This document shows, piece by piece, positions 1 through 11,292 of a stretch of DNA of 64,000 bases; position 1 is the stretch's first letter, and each line of letters opens with the position of its first letter. The position numbers and the translations under genes were made by a program. Where the stretch lies: positions 62,001 to 126,000 of the forward strand of contig JACGCN010000021.1 of assembly GCA_014905825.1 (NCBI GenBank), in the 5' to 3' direction. The stretch is from Lyophyllum atratum. Its lineage: Eukaryota > Basidiomycota > Agaricomycetes > Agaricales > Lyophyllaceae. The notes under the pieces were generated by a model. That model was not told the origin of the DNA. It did no database searches and worked only from the letters and a program-made list of their open reading frames with translations.

Positions 1-352
1 TATGGTGCAGTGTCCGGCGGATCTTCGCTACGTAGCCAACCTCTGCGAGTCGCTTCGGAAAGGTCACCATCTCGATGGGGCGACCTTCTTCCTTGCGGGG
101 GAATTGTGTGGCCTAGCCGATGTCCGAGCTATTGATAAGACTAAGCCCGAATGGAGGCGCATCGATGAATATCTGGTTGGAGGGCACGGAACGCCGGCGT
201 CATGCATGATTCGTGTCATCAAAATTGGAGGGTATCAATCGAACCGCAGCATCCGGGAATTTTTTGAGGAGAACATGCGACACATATACTCTGCGGGACG
301 TCTCCGTGTGATGCGTCGAATACCAGGAGGTACACTGGTCGATATCTTGTAG
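1..352 (+). pseudogene. C-terminal fragment of an F-box-family protein (cut by window edge)
   Basis: An open frame runs from the window edge to a TAG at 350-352. It is nearly identical to the last exon of the F-box-like gene at 4326-5593, which lies in the opposite orientation, so the two copies form an inverted repeat around the Rho1 and Cys-tail genes. Shared motifs include DLRYVANLCESL, WRRIDEYLVGGHGT and FFEENMRHIYSAGRLRVMRR. Homology stops right after the stop codon. The rest of the gene, if any, lies left of the window, so it could be intact there. The third copy, at 18829-19239, is more diverged. I read this as a partial duplicate; calling it a pseudogene is inference. Confidence 0.55.
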
Positions 353-1772
353 GACCGTATACGCCGTATCTGTGCCATATATAGATAGCGAATTTCGAAG
401 GAGGTTCCCGGGCGCATATTGTCGCTGCAGGACGCAACTCGAGGAAGTCGAGTGCATCACATAAATATATCCACGTCGCAGACGCCTCACAAAGCATAAA
501 ATGGAGAGCCCGCACGTAAGAATCGACGCGTGTGGAACGGAAACACAGATGCATGTGAGAGAGTTAAGACTCTACGTAGGGAAGTCCGGGGAGTCTATGT
601 TCGGAATGTGTTACGTCTCTTGCATCAAAAGCGTCTGTAAATCCTTTCCTCTTCTTCCGCGCACTCCCTACTCGAAACATCAGGTAGCGTATGGATGTCA
701 TACTGTCTATGGCGGAAAGGATGCTGGTGCGAGCGGGCGAAAAAGGGCAAAAATACAAAATCTGAAAAAGCGAATTCGCCGATAGCGTGTCCCCGGATCG
801 AACGAAGCTCCGCGTGTGGTCGACCACCAGGTATCGCAGCACGATACGCGTTGCGCTACGGGTCGCCGACAGTCGTATACGAGCTCTGAATGCCGTTCAT
901 CGTCGGGTGAAAAAAACGGCTGATGATGCGTCGTGACAGCCACCCCGATTCGAACGAGCGTGCAGACTATGCTTGGATCAAATAGAGCTCCTCTTTTCAG
1001 GTCCAAGCGCGACATCCACCTGATTGTGAAGCGTCGACGGCTTTTTAAAGATCTAAACGTCAGTCACGCAAAGCATAGGACGAGAGAGTGGAAGGCGAGG
1101 ACAGACCTCGTTGGGCACGAGAGGAAACGAAAGACGACGCCAACGGCCTAGCTTGGACGTGTGCAAAAACGTTTCTAAGTCGTAAGTCGTAAGTCGTAAG
1201 TCGTAAACACAGCCCTGGGTGTCTCGGGCGGTCCTCTAGCCCAACCCCCGATGTCCCAGAGCATTGGACAGCAGCGTAGCCAGGTATGTACGTCACGGAG
1301 GGCATGGCGTCCAGATCATGTACCGGCGGGACCTATGCCACTGTAGATCAGGCACTGCGCCTTGGGCCTGGAATGAGAGAGAGTGCACGCAAGATGCACG
1401 CGTATACTCTGGGTTCGACGCCATTATCGCCCTGATGGCAGCATAGCATAGCGCGGGGCCCCTCGACCGCGCTCCCCCACCACACATTTCACGACAAGAG
1501 AGAAAGTGGTGGCTATCCCCCGAACCCCGAACCTGTGGTCGCGTAGCTCAAGCGGTGCAGCGGCAGTGCCCCCTCACGTCATCACCCCTTCCCACTCCCA
1601 CGCACAGACCCCGCTCTGCCTCTTGGGGTGCGAATTGAACCGGCGCTTTAAAACGGACTCATCATACCTTGTGTGTTGTTGGACAGCGCTAGCCCAGTGC
1701 CCACCGACCCCACCCTACCCTACCCTACCCTCCCTTCCCCGACTCCCACCGCCCCGCTCCCGACTACTTGCC
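353..1772. other. Intergenic region upstream of Rho1
   Basis: No convincing gene is visible; open frames are short and lack splice-supported extensions. The stretch holds a TAAGTCG tandem repeat (1176-1206) and, just before Rho1, a CTACC-rich pyrimidine tract near 1710-1735, typical of a fungal promoter region. Confidence 0.5.
1176..1206. repeat. TAAGTCG tandem repeat
   Basis: Four perfect copies of the 7-mer TAAGTCG followed by a partial TAA, in the upstream region of Rho1. It is a simple microsatellite. Confidence 0.85.
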
Positions 1773-2835
1773 ATGTCGGAAATCAGAAGGAAGCTCGTCA
1801 TTGTTGGAGATGGTGCTTGTGGAAAGGTCTGTCGTCTGCTTTGCTGCTGCGCCGGGTCATCCTTCCGTACCCGCAGGCGCCAGGAGGGGGGCGGGTAAGG
1901 GCGAGGAGGGACTGGCGCTGGTGGGATTTGGAGTGGATGTGACGTGCTGACCACTTTGAATTGTAGACGTGCTTGTTGATCGTGTTTTCCAAAGGAACGT
2001 TCCCAGAGGTGAGCGCTCGTTTTTTCTTATCCTCGGCCCTTTCACTTTTCCGTTCCATTACCCCTTCTCCACTGCACCTATCCACCCCGCTGGCGATATC
2101 GCTCCATCCCCTCCGATTCTTCCCTCCCCCCCTCCTTTCTCCTTTGCAAAAACTCTACAGAGGCTGATGGGATTTTCCATCCACGCAGGTCTACGTCCCC
2201 ACAGTATTCGAGAACTACGTCGCCGACGTCGAAGTCGACGGCAAGCACGTAGAGCTGGCGCTATGGGATACAGCAGGCCAGGAAGACTACGACCGGCTCC
2301 GCCCGCTCAGCTACCCCGACTCGCACGTCATCCTCATCTGCTTCGCTGTCGACTCCCCCGACTCCCTTGACAACGTCCAGGAAAAGGTGCGTTCCCCCCT
2401 CTCTTTTTTTGGTCGGGGATGGAAACTGACGAGATGGATGGTGGGGTGTGTGTCTGTAGTGGATCTCGGAAGTCATGCATTTCTGCGCTGGGCTGCCGAT
2501 TATTCTTGTTGGGTGTAAGAAGGATCTTAGGCGCGATCCGCGCGTGATTGATGAGCTGAGAAAAACGAGCCAGAGGCCCGTTACCCCGGAAGAGGTGTGT
2601 ACCCCGTTCTTTGCCCCCCTCCCCCCCTTGTTCCGCGAAAAAAACGGTAGCTGATGTGGATGGTTCTTGTCAGGGCATGGCAGTTGCACAGAAGATTGGC
2701 GCGAAGCACTACCTCGAGTGCTCGGCCAAGTCGGGCGAGGGTGTGCGTGAGGTGTTCCAATATGCGACACGTGCCGCGCTGCTCTCCCGGACGAAGAAGA
2801 GCCGCTCGAGCAAGGGCGGATGTATCGTGCTCTGA
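1773..2835 (+). CDS. RHO1: Rho1-type small GTPase
   Basis: Five exons (1773-1826, 1967-2008, 2189-2386, 2460-2594, 2674-2835) give 196 aa, the usual Rho length, and numbering matches RhoA. The P-loop GDGACGKT is at residues 12-19. Switch I has YVPTVFENY with T37. Switch II begins DTAGQE at 59-64. The guanine-specificity motif reads GCKKDLR, as in fungal Rho1, and ECSAKSGEG is the G5 motif. The tail is basic and ends CIVL, a CAAX box whose last Leu predicts geranylgeranylation and membrane attachment. Rho1 in fungi activates glucan synthase and protein kinase C and organises actin at growing tips. All introns are GT..AG. A damaged paralogue lies at 16359-17234. Family identity is certain; the Rho1 subgroup is very likely. 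Confidence 0.96.
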
Positions 2836-3522
2836 TACGGATCATGTGGAATTTATTGGGCGCGGAGGGGGGGTGGATGTGTTCGTTGATGCGGGTGCTG
2901 AGGACGGATGTGGAGGACGAGCCGGGATGGGGAGGAGGAAGACCCGGCGTTTGCTGGATCGATCGTGCCGGTGACTCTGACTTTGGCCCAGCTCACCTCA
3001 CCTCGTATTCGAATTTGTGCCCGCCCCGCCCCCTTCGTTTGCTATACTGTGCCCTTCAGTTGACGTTTCCTGTCTGCCATCCCTTTACCGTCTACCCTAC
3101 CATACACCACGCACATACCCGTTGCTTATGACCCCCCCACACCCGAATGACCCTCCTCCATTCTGCTATCACGCATACCGCTCATGTTCATCTCTCATTC
3201 CATCCTTTCTGTGCGACTGTTGTTTCTTGTCGTCTGCAATTTAACTCTGTTTTTTTCGCACTCGTAGGTGCGTCATGCATGGAGGCTAATGGTCTTACCT
3301 AAGTCGAGGGTCTGGACGGCGGAGGCAGATAAGATTCTTCCACTGTGACGTCACCTCGAGGGCACGACTTTACCACATGCGCCGCACGTGTGCCTCGCTC
3401 CTCAAGGCCTCACCAAGCATTCCATCCAGCGCCCCCTCTTCTCACTGTCACTGTCAGAAGATCTCATCTAATCATTTAACAAGACACCAAACCCCCACCG
3501 TATCCGAAACCGTACAGCGACA
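2836..3522. other. Rho1 3' flank and promoter of the Cys-tail gene
   Basis: No gene seen. The last ~170 bp (about 3350-3522) match the upstream region of the paralogous gene at 19699-20199, including a CGCACGTGTG E-box-like site and an AGAAGATCT block, so this is probably a conserved promoter. Confidence 0.5.
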
Positions 3523-4772
3523 ATGGCACACGTAGCCACCACAGCAGCCGCCGTCAACGCCAACCCCAATCCTGCCCCATCACCCGCGCCCGCCCCATCA
3601 CCCGCACCCGCACCCGCCCCGCGCAAAACGAAGTCCTCTCCTAACATGTACTACGACAACCTCGGCAACGCCTCCCCGCCCCGGCCCTCGCCCTCGTTCA
3701 CTCCACCAGGGGCTTCAAGATGGTCCGCCTCGCCTCCGCCGCCGCCGGGGCTCGTGGCGCAGCAGCCGGGGGGATCGAGGAGGATGGAGGTGGGTGGGAT
3801 GCCTGGGGAGGTGCCGTCGCCGGAGCGAAGGGAAGGGGAAGGGGAACAGGGGCGGGAAGGGGAAGAGGGAAGGGGAGAGAGGGGTGTGAGGGGTGTGGCG
3901 AAGAGGTTGAGAGGGGGGTGTATTCCTTGTCCTGTGAGTTCTTTCTTTGTGTGTGATTTGAGGCTGGTGCTGATGAGGGGGTAGGATGGCTCAATGTGTT
4001 ATATTATTCCGATCCCGTGTTGCTGTTGAGTCTTGCGATGGATGTGAGCTGGGAGGAACGGACGTTTGTGGAGATGGTATATTATGTATATGTGGTACAT
4101 TTACGACTAATTTACGAGCATGATATATGGACGTTGGCGCTATGGCATTTTTATGTTGATCACTTCACTAAGGTCATCGCGCGCCCTCGTATCGTTTCTG
4201 GACCGTCGGTAGATACACATGAGACCTTCGTTTGGCTACGTATGGACAGTATAACATCCCTACACCACCTCATGCTTTGAGTAGAGAGTGCGCGGAAGAA
4301 AGGGAAAGATTTACCGTTCCCCGTCCTACAAAATATCGACCAGTGTACGTCCTGGTATTCGACGCATCACACGGAGACGTCCCGCAGAATATATGTGTTG
4401 CATGTTCTCCTCAAAAAATGCCCGGATGCTGCGGTTCGATTGATACCCTCCAATTTTCATCACACGAATCACGCATGACGGCGGCGTTCCGTGCCCTCCA
4501 ACCAGATATTCATCGATGCGCCTCCATTCGGGCTTAGTCTTATCAATAGCTCGGACATCGGCTAGGCCGCACAATTCCCCCGCGAGGAAGAAGGTCGCCC
4601 CATCGAGATGGTAGCCATTCCGAAGCGACTCGCAGAGGTTGGCTACGTAGCGAAGATCCGCCAGATGCTGCATCGAAAACGCGACGTGTCGTAGATTTTG
4701 GAGCCTCTCCAGCTCGAGACGCAGTTGGGGGGAATCGACAGGGAATGCTTCATGACTTCGAGTATCAGTCAA
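3350..4772. repeat. Segmental duplication, block A (partner 18829-20345, inverted)
   Basis: The Cys-tail gene, its promoter, its 3' flank and the last exon of the F-box gene are repeated in inverted orientation at 18829-20345. Promoter blocks, the CCCH-free 3' flank with TTTACGACTAATTTA, and coding exons all align, with moderate divergence. In both blocks the Cys-tail gene and the F-box sequence are convergent. Confidence 0.75.
3523..4029 (+). CDS. Small Pro/Ala-rich protein with conserved Cys-rich tail (copy A)
   Basis: Two exons (3523-3933, 3985-4029) separated by a 51-bp GTGAGT..TAG intron give 151 aa. The N-terminal half is low complexity with (AP/SP)n runs; the middle is rich in Gly, Glu and Arg. 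After splicing the protein ends CIPCPDGSMCYIIPIPCCC, a dense cysteine tail split between the two exons. The paralogue at 19699-20199 keeps the same tail (DGSRCWIIPIPCCC) although the middle has diverged, so the tail is the constrained part. Terminal Cys clusters can be lipidated or membrane-associated; that is inference. There is no signal peptide or transmembrane helix. Without the intron the frame runs on 17 codons into non-conserved sequence. I do not recognise a named family. Confidence 0.75.
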
Positions 4773-5593
4773 TGTGTTTGGTAAGAGTATAAGCTCTGCT
4801 CACCACACTTGTTGGCAAGAATATCCAACTCTTCCAACGAAGAGTTTGCAACGCCGAGGAGTGCTTTCAGCCCGATAACATCGGACTCCTTCCGCAGGCT
4901 GACTTCAAGTTTCCGGAGGCCCGAGGCATGAAGCGGGGAAAGAGGACTCAGGAACACAGGGTAGAGCAGATGCATGAGCTGTTCGCGCACGAGGAGGGTC
5001 TGGAGAGAGCCTTGACGCTGGGTATCGATGGATGGAGCGGGGTGATCTGTGGTATCGAATACAATATCATCTAAGAGGGTCGTATCTTCTACGTCCAGTT
5101 TTTGGAGGGAGGGGACTGCACAGAGGTAGGAAAGTGGGAAATTATACATGTATGATAGACGGAAGTTGCGCAGGGTGGGGAATCCGAGGACAGTAGATAC
5201 ATTGTGCCTGAATATGTCGGGTAAATCGTACCAATTTGCCCATTGGGGGGTGCCTTCGATCCTTAGAGACCGCAGTCGATTCAGCTTATCAAGAGCTGCA
5301 AAGGAAATGTCGGAAGACGGTTCTAGACTCTCTATCAGGACCGAGATTGAGTCCACGTAGGTGCTGAGATGGTTGCTAGACATCAACGAGCTTTCTAGGG
5401 CTTCGTTCCGCGCAGCATCTTTCGGATGGCCTAATAAAACAGAAAGCGACCTGTACAGCAATTTCTGAGCCGTGTTGCAGAAGGAGGATGACACTGTGCA
5501 GCATGCGACGAGTGTGCTTTGCGCGTTGGGGCCGTCGAGAGTCTGGATGATCTTATCGATGAGTTCTTGAGGAAAGCTCGGGTAGACGGACAT
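4326..5593 (-). CDS. F-box-like protein
   Basis: Two exons on the minus strand (5593-4804 and 4747-4326) joined by a 56-bp intron give 403 aa. The N-terminus (YPSFPQELIDKIIQTL, then a Leu/Ser/Cys-rich stretch to about residue 50) resembles the degenerate F-box of basidiomycete F-box proteins, followed by leucine-rich segments (LRSLRIEG, LRNFRLSY, SLQKLDVEDT, LRKLEVSL, LEELDIL). F-box proteins recruit substrates to SCF ubiquitin ligases, and basidiomycetes have very large lineage-specific sets. The splice choice keeps the frame into AFPVDSPQLRLELERLQ. It is convergent with the Cys-tail gene at 3523, an arrangement repeated at 18.8-20.2 kb. Assignment rests on the N-terminal motif only. Confidence 0.72.
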
Positions 5594-5984
5594 GATCAGT
5601 GCGCTGAATTCGAAAGATGTCAGATGTTGGATCCTGCGCCAATGACTTTGGAAACGAAACCTGTCTGTCGACTTGATATGACTTGTGCTGAGACGACGAT
5701 GACAACAAGAGGGCGGATGCCAAGCAGATGCTTCAAGCTAATGATGCCTTGTGACGTCAATTCACACGACCCTTCAAAGCCCTACTCACTCGATAGTCGA
5801 AAGACTGATGTTGGCTTGACTTATGCGATGGTCCATGTCGGCTATGGGCTTCAATTTCTTATTCCGGGCGTGGTTATTGAAGGTGTGATCTACTTGGTTG
5901 TATCTTGTCGGTTCCAGTATTGAAATAGTCGTTCAGCAGGTTTGAGCGAGATGTATCATAGTGCCAGTGGATGGTGTCGCGGTT
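5594..5984. other. Intergenic region upstream of the F-box gene
   Basis: No gene recognised; presumably the promoter of the minus-strand F-box gene. Confidence 0.4.
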
Positions 5985-6735
5985 GAGGTGTGGTGGGTGC
6001 TTCCATTGATCGCTCGCGATGGGCGCTGTTCAGTGTGGGGACCACTCAGAACTTACAGTGAGCGATTTGAAGTGATTTTCCCCCGGAGCTAGCCGAGCAT
6101 GATCGTCCGCCCGGCGCTACCTGAGTTGTGAACTTGAAAGTGCAAATATAATCGTGGAAATCCAATGTTTGCGGTGATAATTTCACGGCCCACGAAAGAA
6201 ACTGTGGAAATCTACGGACTGCCGTGCAAGCGTGCAAAAGACCGTTTTTAGTCCTAGTGACGTCTATACGAGGCTCACGACGTGGAAAATGGTATAGGGT
6301 CGTACAGATGTACTTGCGACAAAACGGGCTACGAGATCCCGCGAGATTCAATTGGGTCTGGTAGACCTATCAGTTGGTCGTAGATGAGAAAACCTACATC
6401 GATATCTTGTCGGGTGCCTGAGCTCGTGCCTGCAAATATCCTTTGAGAACAGAACCAATAAACAGATCCTTACGCCTGTCTTAACTCTGGACTCGCGCAC
6501 CACCATCTCGAGCCCCGATTTCCGAACCTTCCGTGATGTTTCGAGGAGGAGCCCTCGCTTCCCCGCCGCCTGGTGATCCTTCTATCCGATGGATGCTCGG
6601 CTCTTTGATGTTAGGCAATGAAGATGTTATACCACGTTCGACATCTTCGAAGGAGGAGGAGCATAGCCTGGACTAGTAAGGGAAGATCCTAAAGACCGTT
6701 GAGGATATATTGAGGACTGACAAGGTATGGCTTGA
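5985..6735 (-). repeat. Orphan copy of the CCCH-gene upstream region
   Basis: About 750 bp match 33340-34085, the region upstream of the minus-strand CCCH gene at 32320-33269. Shared blocks include GTGTGGTGGGTGCTTCC, ACGACGTGGAAAA, GGGTCTGGTAGACCTATCAG and CTTACGCCTGTCTTAACTC. In this copy no CCCH coding sequence follows on the left, so it is a promoter/5'-flank remnant without its gene. Confidence 0.7.
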
Positions 6736-6903
6736 GCGGAGTACACACATGTCCGTGGTATACACGAAAATGATACCGCTCTCGCCCAACCAACTTCGAC
6801 GGGCACACAAAATTCAAGAATCAGGCAGCTTTAGAACTGCACAATCACATCAAAAAATATCAAAACCTTTGAACCAGAAAAAGTATGCGGGAGAGTCCTC
6901 CAG

Positions 6904-7013
6904 CGACGCCAGCAGGATTTGAACCTGCGCCCTCAAAGAGGAACAGATGAAGGGTCCATATTTTCGTGAAAAACCATTCTAATCTGTCGCCGTAACCACT
7001 TGGCTATAGCGCC
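6904..7013 (-). tRNA. tRNA-Ser(AGA), intron-containing, copy 1
   Basis: On the minus strand: acceptor arm GGCGCTA pairs with TGGCGTC (two G-U pairs), D stem GCC/GGC, anticodon stem ACAGA/TCTGT, loop TTAGAA, long variable arm CCTC-TTT-GAGG (type II tRNA), and T arm GCAGG-TTCAAAT-CCTGC. The anticodon is AGA. A 28-nt intron sits one base 3' of the anticodon. A T-run 3' of the gene serves as Pol III terminator. Confidence 0.92.
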
Positions 7014-7468
7014 GTACCATCTTGGGTCTGAACAGCGTTGGTGGCCCGTGCACTCGCTGAACGCGGAGGAGAACCAAGATGCTTGATCAAAGATCGCGAG
7101 AGTTCTGTTGAAAGCGAGAAGAGTGGGTGGAAAGGGGTGGAAGGCGGGACCGGGCTGTTTGACGCGGTGGTGCTGGTGGTATGTATCCGACCACTCTTTC
7201 GGTGCTCTTGAGCGGGACAGGCTGTGGATGGGAGGGGCAGACCGCCAAGATCTCGTTGGCCACAAGTTTGAAGTTGGGTAAGTCAACGCATGTCCGTGGT
7301 ATAAACGGGAAAGGAACCCACTCTCGCCTAACTAACTTCGGCGGCAGACAAGTTTCAAGCATTGGGCAGCTTTGAAGTTTACACTGTATGGCAGTGTACA
7401 ATCACATCGCAAAAAGCACACGGGCTTGAAGTTTGAACCAGGCAAAAGTATGCGGGAGAGCCCTCCAG

Positions 7469-7573
7469 CGACGCCAGCAGGATTTGAACCTGCGCCCTCA
7501 AAGAGGAACAGATAGTGCGAAACTGTGTCCAGATCATTCTAATCTGTCGCCGTAACCACTTGGCTATAGCGCC
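7469..7573 (-). tRNA. tRNA-Ser(AGA), intron-containing, copy 2
   Basis: Mature sequence and anticodon AGA are the same as at 6904-7013, but the intron is 23 nt and unrelated in sequence. It lies in the second unit of the tandem duplication. TTTT follows on the minus strand. Confidence 0.92.
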
Positions 7574-7640
7574 GTACCATCTCGAATCTGATCAGCCTTC
7601 TTGCCCCGTGCACTCCCCGACACCGGAGGAGAATGAGGGA

Positions 7641-8543
7641 TCAAGATGTTGAGCCGGAATTGGAGGCGGGTGGGGGGTTGGAGATGGTGAGGGTTCCATT
7701 GGGAGGGAGAAGAGCGGGCACATGTGGAGTCGTGCAGAGGTGCGATAACTTTAAGGGTAGGCAGACAGAGACGGAGGATAGGTCGTTTTAGGGAAAATGG
7801 TGCACAGACTCTGTACCTCGAGGAAGAGAGACTGGTGAGCACGCGAGCGCTGTCATTCTAGGAAGTGCCTTGGTGTTTCATTCAACCGAGAGGAGACGTG
7901 CGTTGATGACTGGTGGGTGTTGGGATTCGTGACTTGTAAGTAGTCGACGTTGAAAGATCCTAAATTCTAGAAGACTGGGTACGTACCAAAGCAGGAGAAG
8001 CTTCAGAAGCAGAAAGGCCTGCGATGGGCGCAGTCTAAGGCCAGGGTGGGGGACATGAAGCGAAGAATCAACGAAGAATTTTGTCTTACTATCCTTTTTA
8101 ACGACCACTTGTGAGTTCCCAAAGCTCCCTGGTACGCGCTGCTGGTGATTCGATTAGGACCGTTGAGCTCACTTTGAAAGAGAATGTGTATCAGCCGGAA
8201 GGTACCTGGATGGTGGACAAGTGATCGTACAAGGTGTATTTACACGGGCGACAAATTCCTACTTCATTGACCGTGAGAAGTGTGAAATCATAGGCTGGGG
8301 ATGCCTTTTCTGCTGACACTCAGCACTTCCTTGCCCGCGATGATATCGACAGCGATATAGCTGGTGAGAGCGTCGACGAGTTGAATGTTTGTGACGATGA
8401 ACAAGATGATCCATATGGGGTATGATGGGATTCACCGCCCAGATTGTCTTGGCAAACGACGCTAACAAGCGGTCGGTCCTGTCCGCATCATCACATTCTT
8501 TTTCCCTCCTCCCCCTTCCAAGCCCCCAAGAGCGCCCTCCACC
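7641..8543. other. Intergenic region upstream of the GH79 gene
   Basis: No gene supported. The last ~50 bp before the ATG are pyrimidine-rich, a common basidiomycete promoter/TSS feature. Confidence 0.4.
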
Positions 8544-11292
8544 ATGCTCTTCCCCTCCCTCCTCGGCCTGGGCTTCCTCAGCACCGCCAGGGCAGTCACC
8601 GTCTACGGCCAAATCCCCTTCGGCCAGACCAGTGGCCTCGCCACCGCAACGTACACCGGCGGCGGCCCCCTCCCCACGGGCAACTCGACGCTCAACGCAG
8701 CGTATGATGAGACGATACTGATCCCGCCGCAGCCGCCGCAGGACCAGATGAGGGAGTTTACGTTGAATTTGGCGGCTACGAATGCCAGCGTGCCGAATTT
8801 GTCGATTATGCAGCATGGGTCGTTCTATGGGTTCTCCATCGAGATGTCGGTGCTTACGCAGCTCAGTGAGTGGTTCTCCTAGGCGTGTCTTCCCAGCGCC
8901 AATGTTGCTGGCTGCCAACCATATACACTCTCCTTACATTGAATATAACGCTAACTGCATATACACACAGTGGGCAAGAACGCGTTCGTACCCCCTTCCC
9001 CCCTCTCTTCATGACCCCCCGACTTAGACTCATCCTCCCAAAGCTCACATATCCAGGTCCCCTTCCTCAACTTGATGGCGCAGATCCAACAGCGGGCTGG
9101 GGGCGTGCACATCCGCATGGGAGGGAACACGCAGGATTTCGCGTATTGGGTGGATAGCATTCCGAATGGACATGCCACGACGAAGGCAGATCACGATACG
9201 AAGAACCCTGTAAGTCGTTCTTTTTGTCGTGTCTTTTTGTTAAGTCGTGGAGGTGTGCTGCGGAGGCAAAATGACAGTCGAGGTGTATGCATCCTAGGAG
9301 AATTATGGGCTAAGGCTATGGTGGCTCAGGCGCTAAAGACGGGCCGGGCTACGTCAGCATTGAGATGGAATCCGTGTTTGGGGTCCAATGGCAGCATCCT
9401 CGTCTCCATTTCTTTTGCCTCGAGCGTCCACTCCCTACGTCATAACTAACGTCCCCCCCAGACTCTCACCCCCGCCGTCCTCTACAGCGACGAACTCTTC
9501 CACCTCGCCGCCAACATCTCCTCCCTCGTCAACGTCCGCTGGTACCTCGGTGCGTCCGCGTCCCATCCTCCCCCACCCTCAAAAACGCGCGCGGCCTTTA
9601 ACTAACCCCTCGTGCTCGTGTTAGGTATCCCGTTCAACGACACGAATTGGCGCCTCACGGTCGCGGAGAAGGGCCAGGCTATGTTGGGGGACCATCTCAT
9701 TGGGCTTCAAGCCGGGAACGAACCCGATTATTACCTCGCGTACGCCCCCCCTCCCCCCTCCCCTTCTGTATGCTGAATGACCCCCCACCCCATCTTCCCC
9801 TGATAGCCACGGACACCGACAGGAGCCCTACGGCCCTAACGAATACTCCAACGAATTCGCAGCGCTTGTCAAAGCCGTGCAGGACAACCCGAACATCCCG
9901 ATTAAGAATATGCTCATCGGCCCTAGTCTTGCCTCGGGCCCGTGGACGCCGGAGCAGCTGTTTGATACGGGGTATCTTGAGAAGTTTAAGGATAGTCTTT
10001 CGGTTGTTACTATGGAGCAGTACGTCCCTTCCCTTCCGCTTCCCCCATACCCACTAAAAGCCGTGCGATTGCCGCAGCTACCCAAGCAACAACTGCTTCG
10101 TCCAATTCAACGTCGGCACCTACGTCGACCCCCAATCCACCTTCCCCCAATTCCTCTCCCACAACGCCGCCCTAAACCTCGTGCAGCCCTACCGACACTC
10201 CGCGGAACTCGCACGGGGGCTGGGGAAGCCCTTCGTGATGTTTGAGACGAACAGTGCGACGTGTGGGGGCTTACCCGGGGTGTCGGATAGTTTTGGGGCG
10301 GGGTTGTGGGCGTTGGATTATGGGCTGACGATGGCGGCGGCTAATTTTTCGGGGGCGTTGTTGCATATTGGGGGGCAGAATGTTTATTATAATGTATGTT
10401 CCTCCTCCTTCCCCTCTCCTTCTCTCTTCTCCTTGTCTTGGTGGGCGGATACTGATTGTGGGGTGGAACTTGACAGCCGTTCACGGCGCCGCCGACGAAC
10501 CAGAGCTCGTTCAACCAATGGACAGTCGGGGCCATCTACTACTCCGTCATAATCGTCGCTGAGATCTTCGGCAAATCCAACGTGTCGCAGATAGTGGATG
10601 TGAGCAATAGCGGGATATACACGCCCTCCTATGCGATATACGACGGGGGGGCGCTGAGTAAGGTTGCGCTGTTTAATTTTATTGATGATCCGAGTGGGGG
10701 GCATGATGTTACTGGGACGGTGACGGTGGCGGGGGGGCAGGTGCCGCCTCAGGTTTGGGTTAAGTGAGTTTTTTGGACATTTTTGCAGAAGGTGAGGAGA
10801 GGAACTGATGGGTGGGGTAGGTACTTCCTGGCGTCGTCCGTGTCCGTCAAGACCAACCTCACCTGGGCCGGCCAGACCTACGGAAACAAGTTCCACGTCG
10901 ACGGGCGTCCCAAAGGCTCTCTCAACATCACAACCCTCCCCTGCAACACCGGCACCAACACCTGCTCCATCCCGCTCAAAGCCCCCTCCTTCGCGCTCGT
11001 CTTCCTCACCGACCCCTCCCTCCCCAGCGCGGGGAATGGCGGGAATGGGGACACAGGGGGGGCGGTGACGTTTGAGACGACGGCGCTGACGAAGACGGTG
11101 AATACGGCGACGGTGGATCCGAGTGTGCTGGCGACGTCGAATGGGCATTCGGGGAAGGAGAGGCTGGGGATGGGGAGTACGAGTCCGGGGTCGATTAGTA
11201 AGGCTGTTGGGAGGGGGGTGGGGATGGTGGGGGTGGTGGTGCTTGCGATGGGGGTGGGGGCGGGGGTTGTTTTGGCTGGGTGGGCGAGGTGA
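8544..11292 (+). CDS. Glycoside hydrolase family 79 (beta-glucuronidase/heparanase-like), surface-anchored
   Basis: Nine exons (8544-8865, 8971-8987, 9057-9209, 9462-9549, 9625-9739, 9807-10019, 10078-10393, 10477-10763, 10821-11292) give 660 aa; exon 2 is only 17 nt. Residues 1-18 form a signal peptide (LFPSLLGLGFLSTARA). The (beta/alpha)8 catalytic region shows VPFLNLMAQIQQRAGGVHIRMGGNTQ, the acid/base Glu226 in QAGNEPDYY, and the nucleophile Glu359 in VMFETNSATC, the GH79 arrangement. Several N-glycosylation sites are present. The last ~30 residues are Gly/Val/Ala hydrophobic after a Ser/Thr-rich spacer, suggesting a GPI signal or C-terminal anchor. GH79 enzymes remove glucuronic acid from arabinogalactan-type glycans outside the cell. 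The family call is strong; the exact substrate is unknown. Confidence 0.9.

Larger units (their letters stand above)
6748..7640. repeat. Direct tandem duplication carrying tRNA-Ser(AGA)
   Basis: Units 6748-7090 and 7289-7640 align along their length, each starting CATGTCCGTGGTATA and containing a tRNA-Ser plus the same flanks (TATGCGGGAGAG before, GCCCGTGCACTC after). Unit spacing is about 541 bp. Confidence 0.85.

Noticed and set aside
900..960. B-box-like GTTCGAATC on the minus strand followed by T-run
   Set aside because: No A box or cloverleaf upstream.
1530..1660. tRNA-like stretch (TAGCTCAAGCGGTG ... GGTGCGAATT)
   Set aside because: An A-box-like start is present but D stem and acceptor arm do not pair and no terminator fits.
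8259..8918. 219-codon ORF antisense to the first exon of the GH79 gene
   Set aside because: Arg/His-rich shadow frame opposite a well-supported secreted enzyme; no splice or family support.
10387..11148. 253-codon minus-strand ORF over GH79 exons 8-9
   Set aside because: Shadow frame; GH79 exons are continuous in the other strand.
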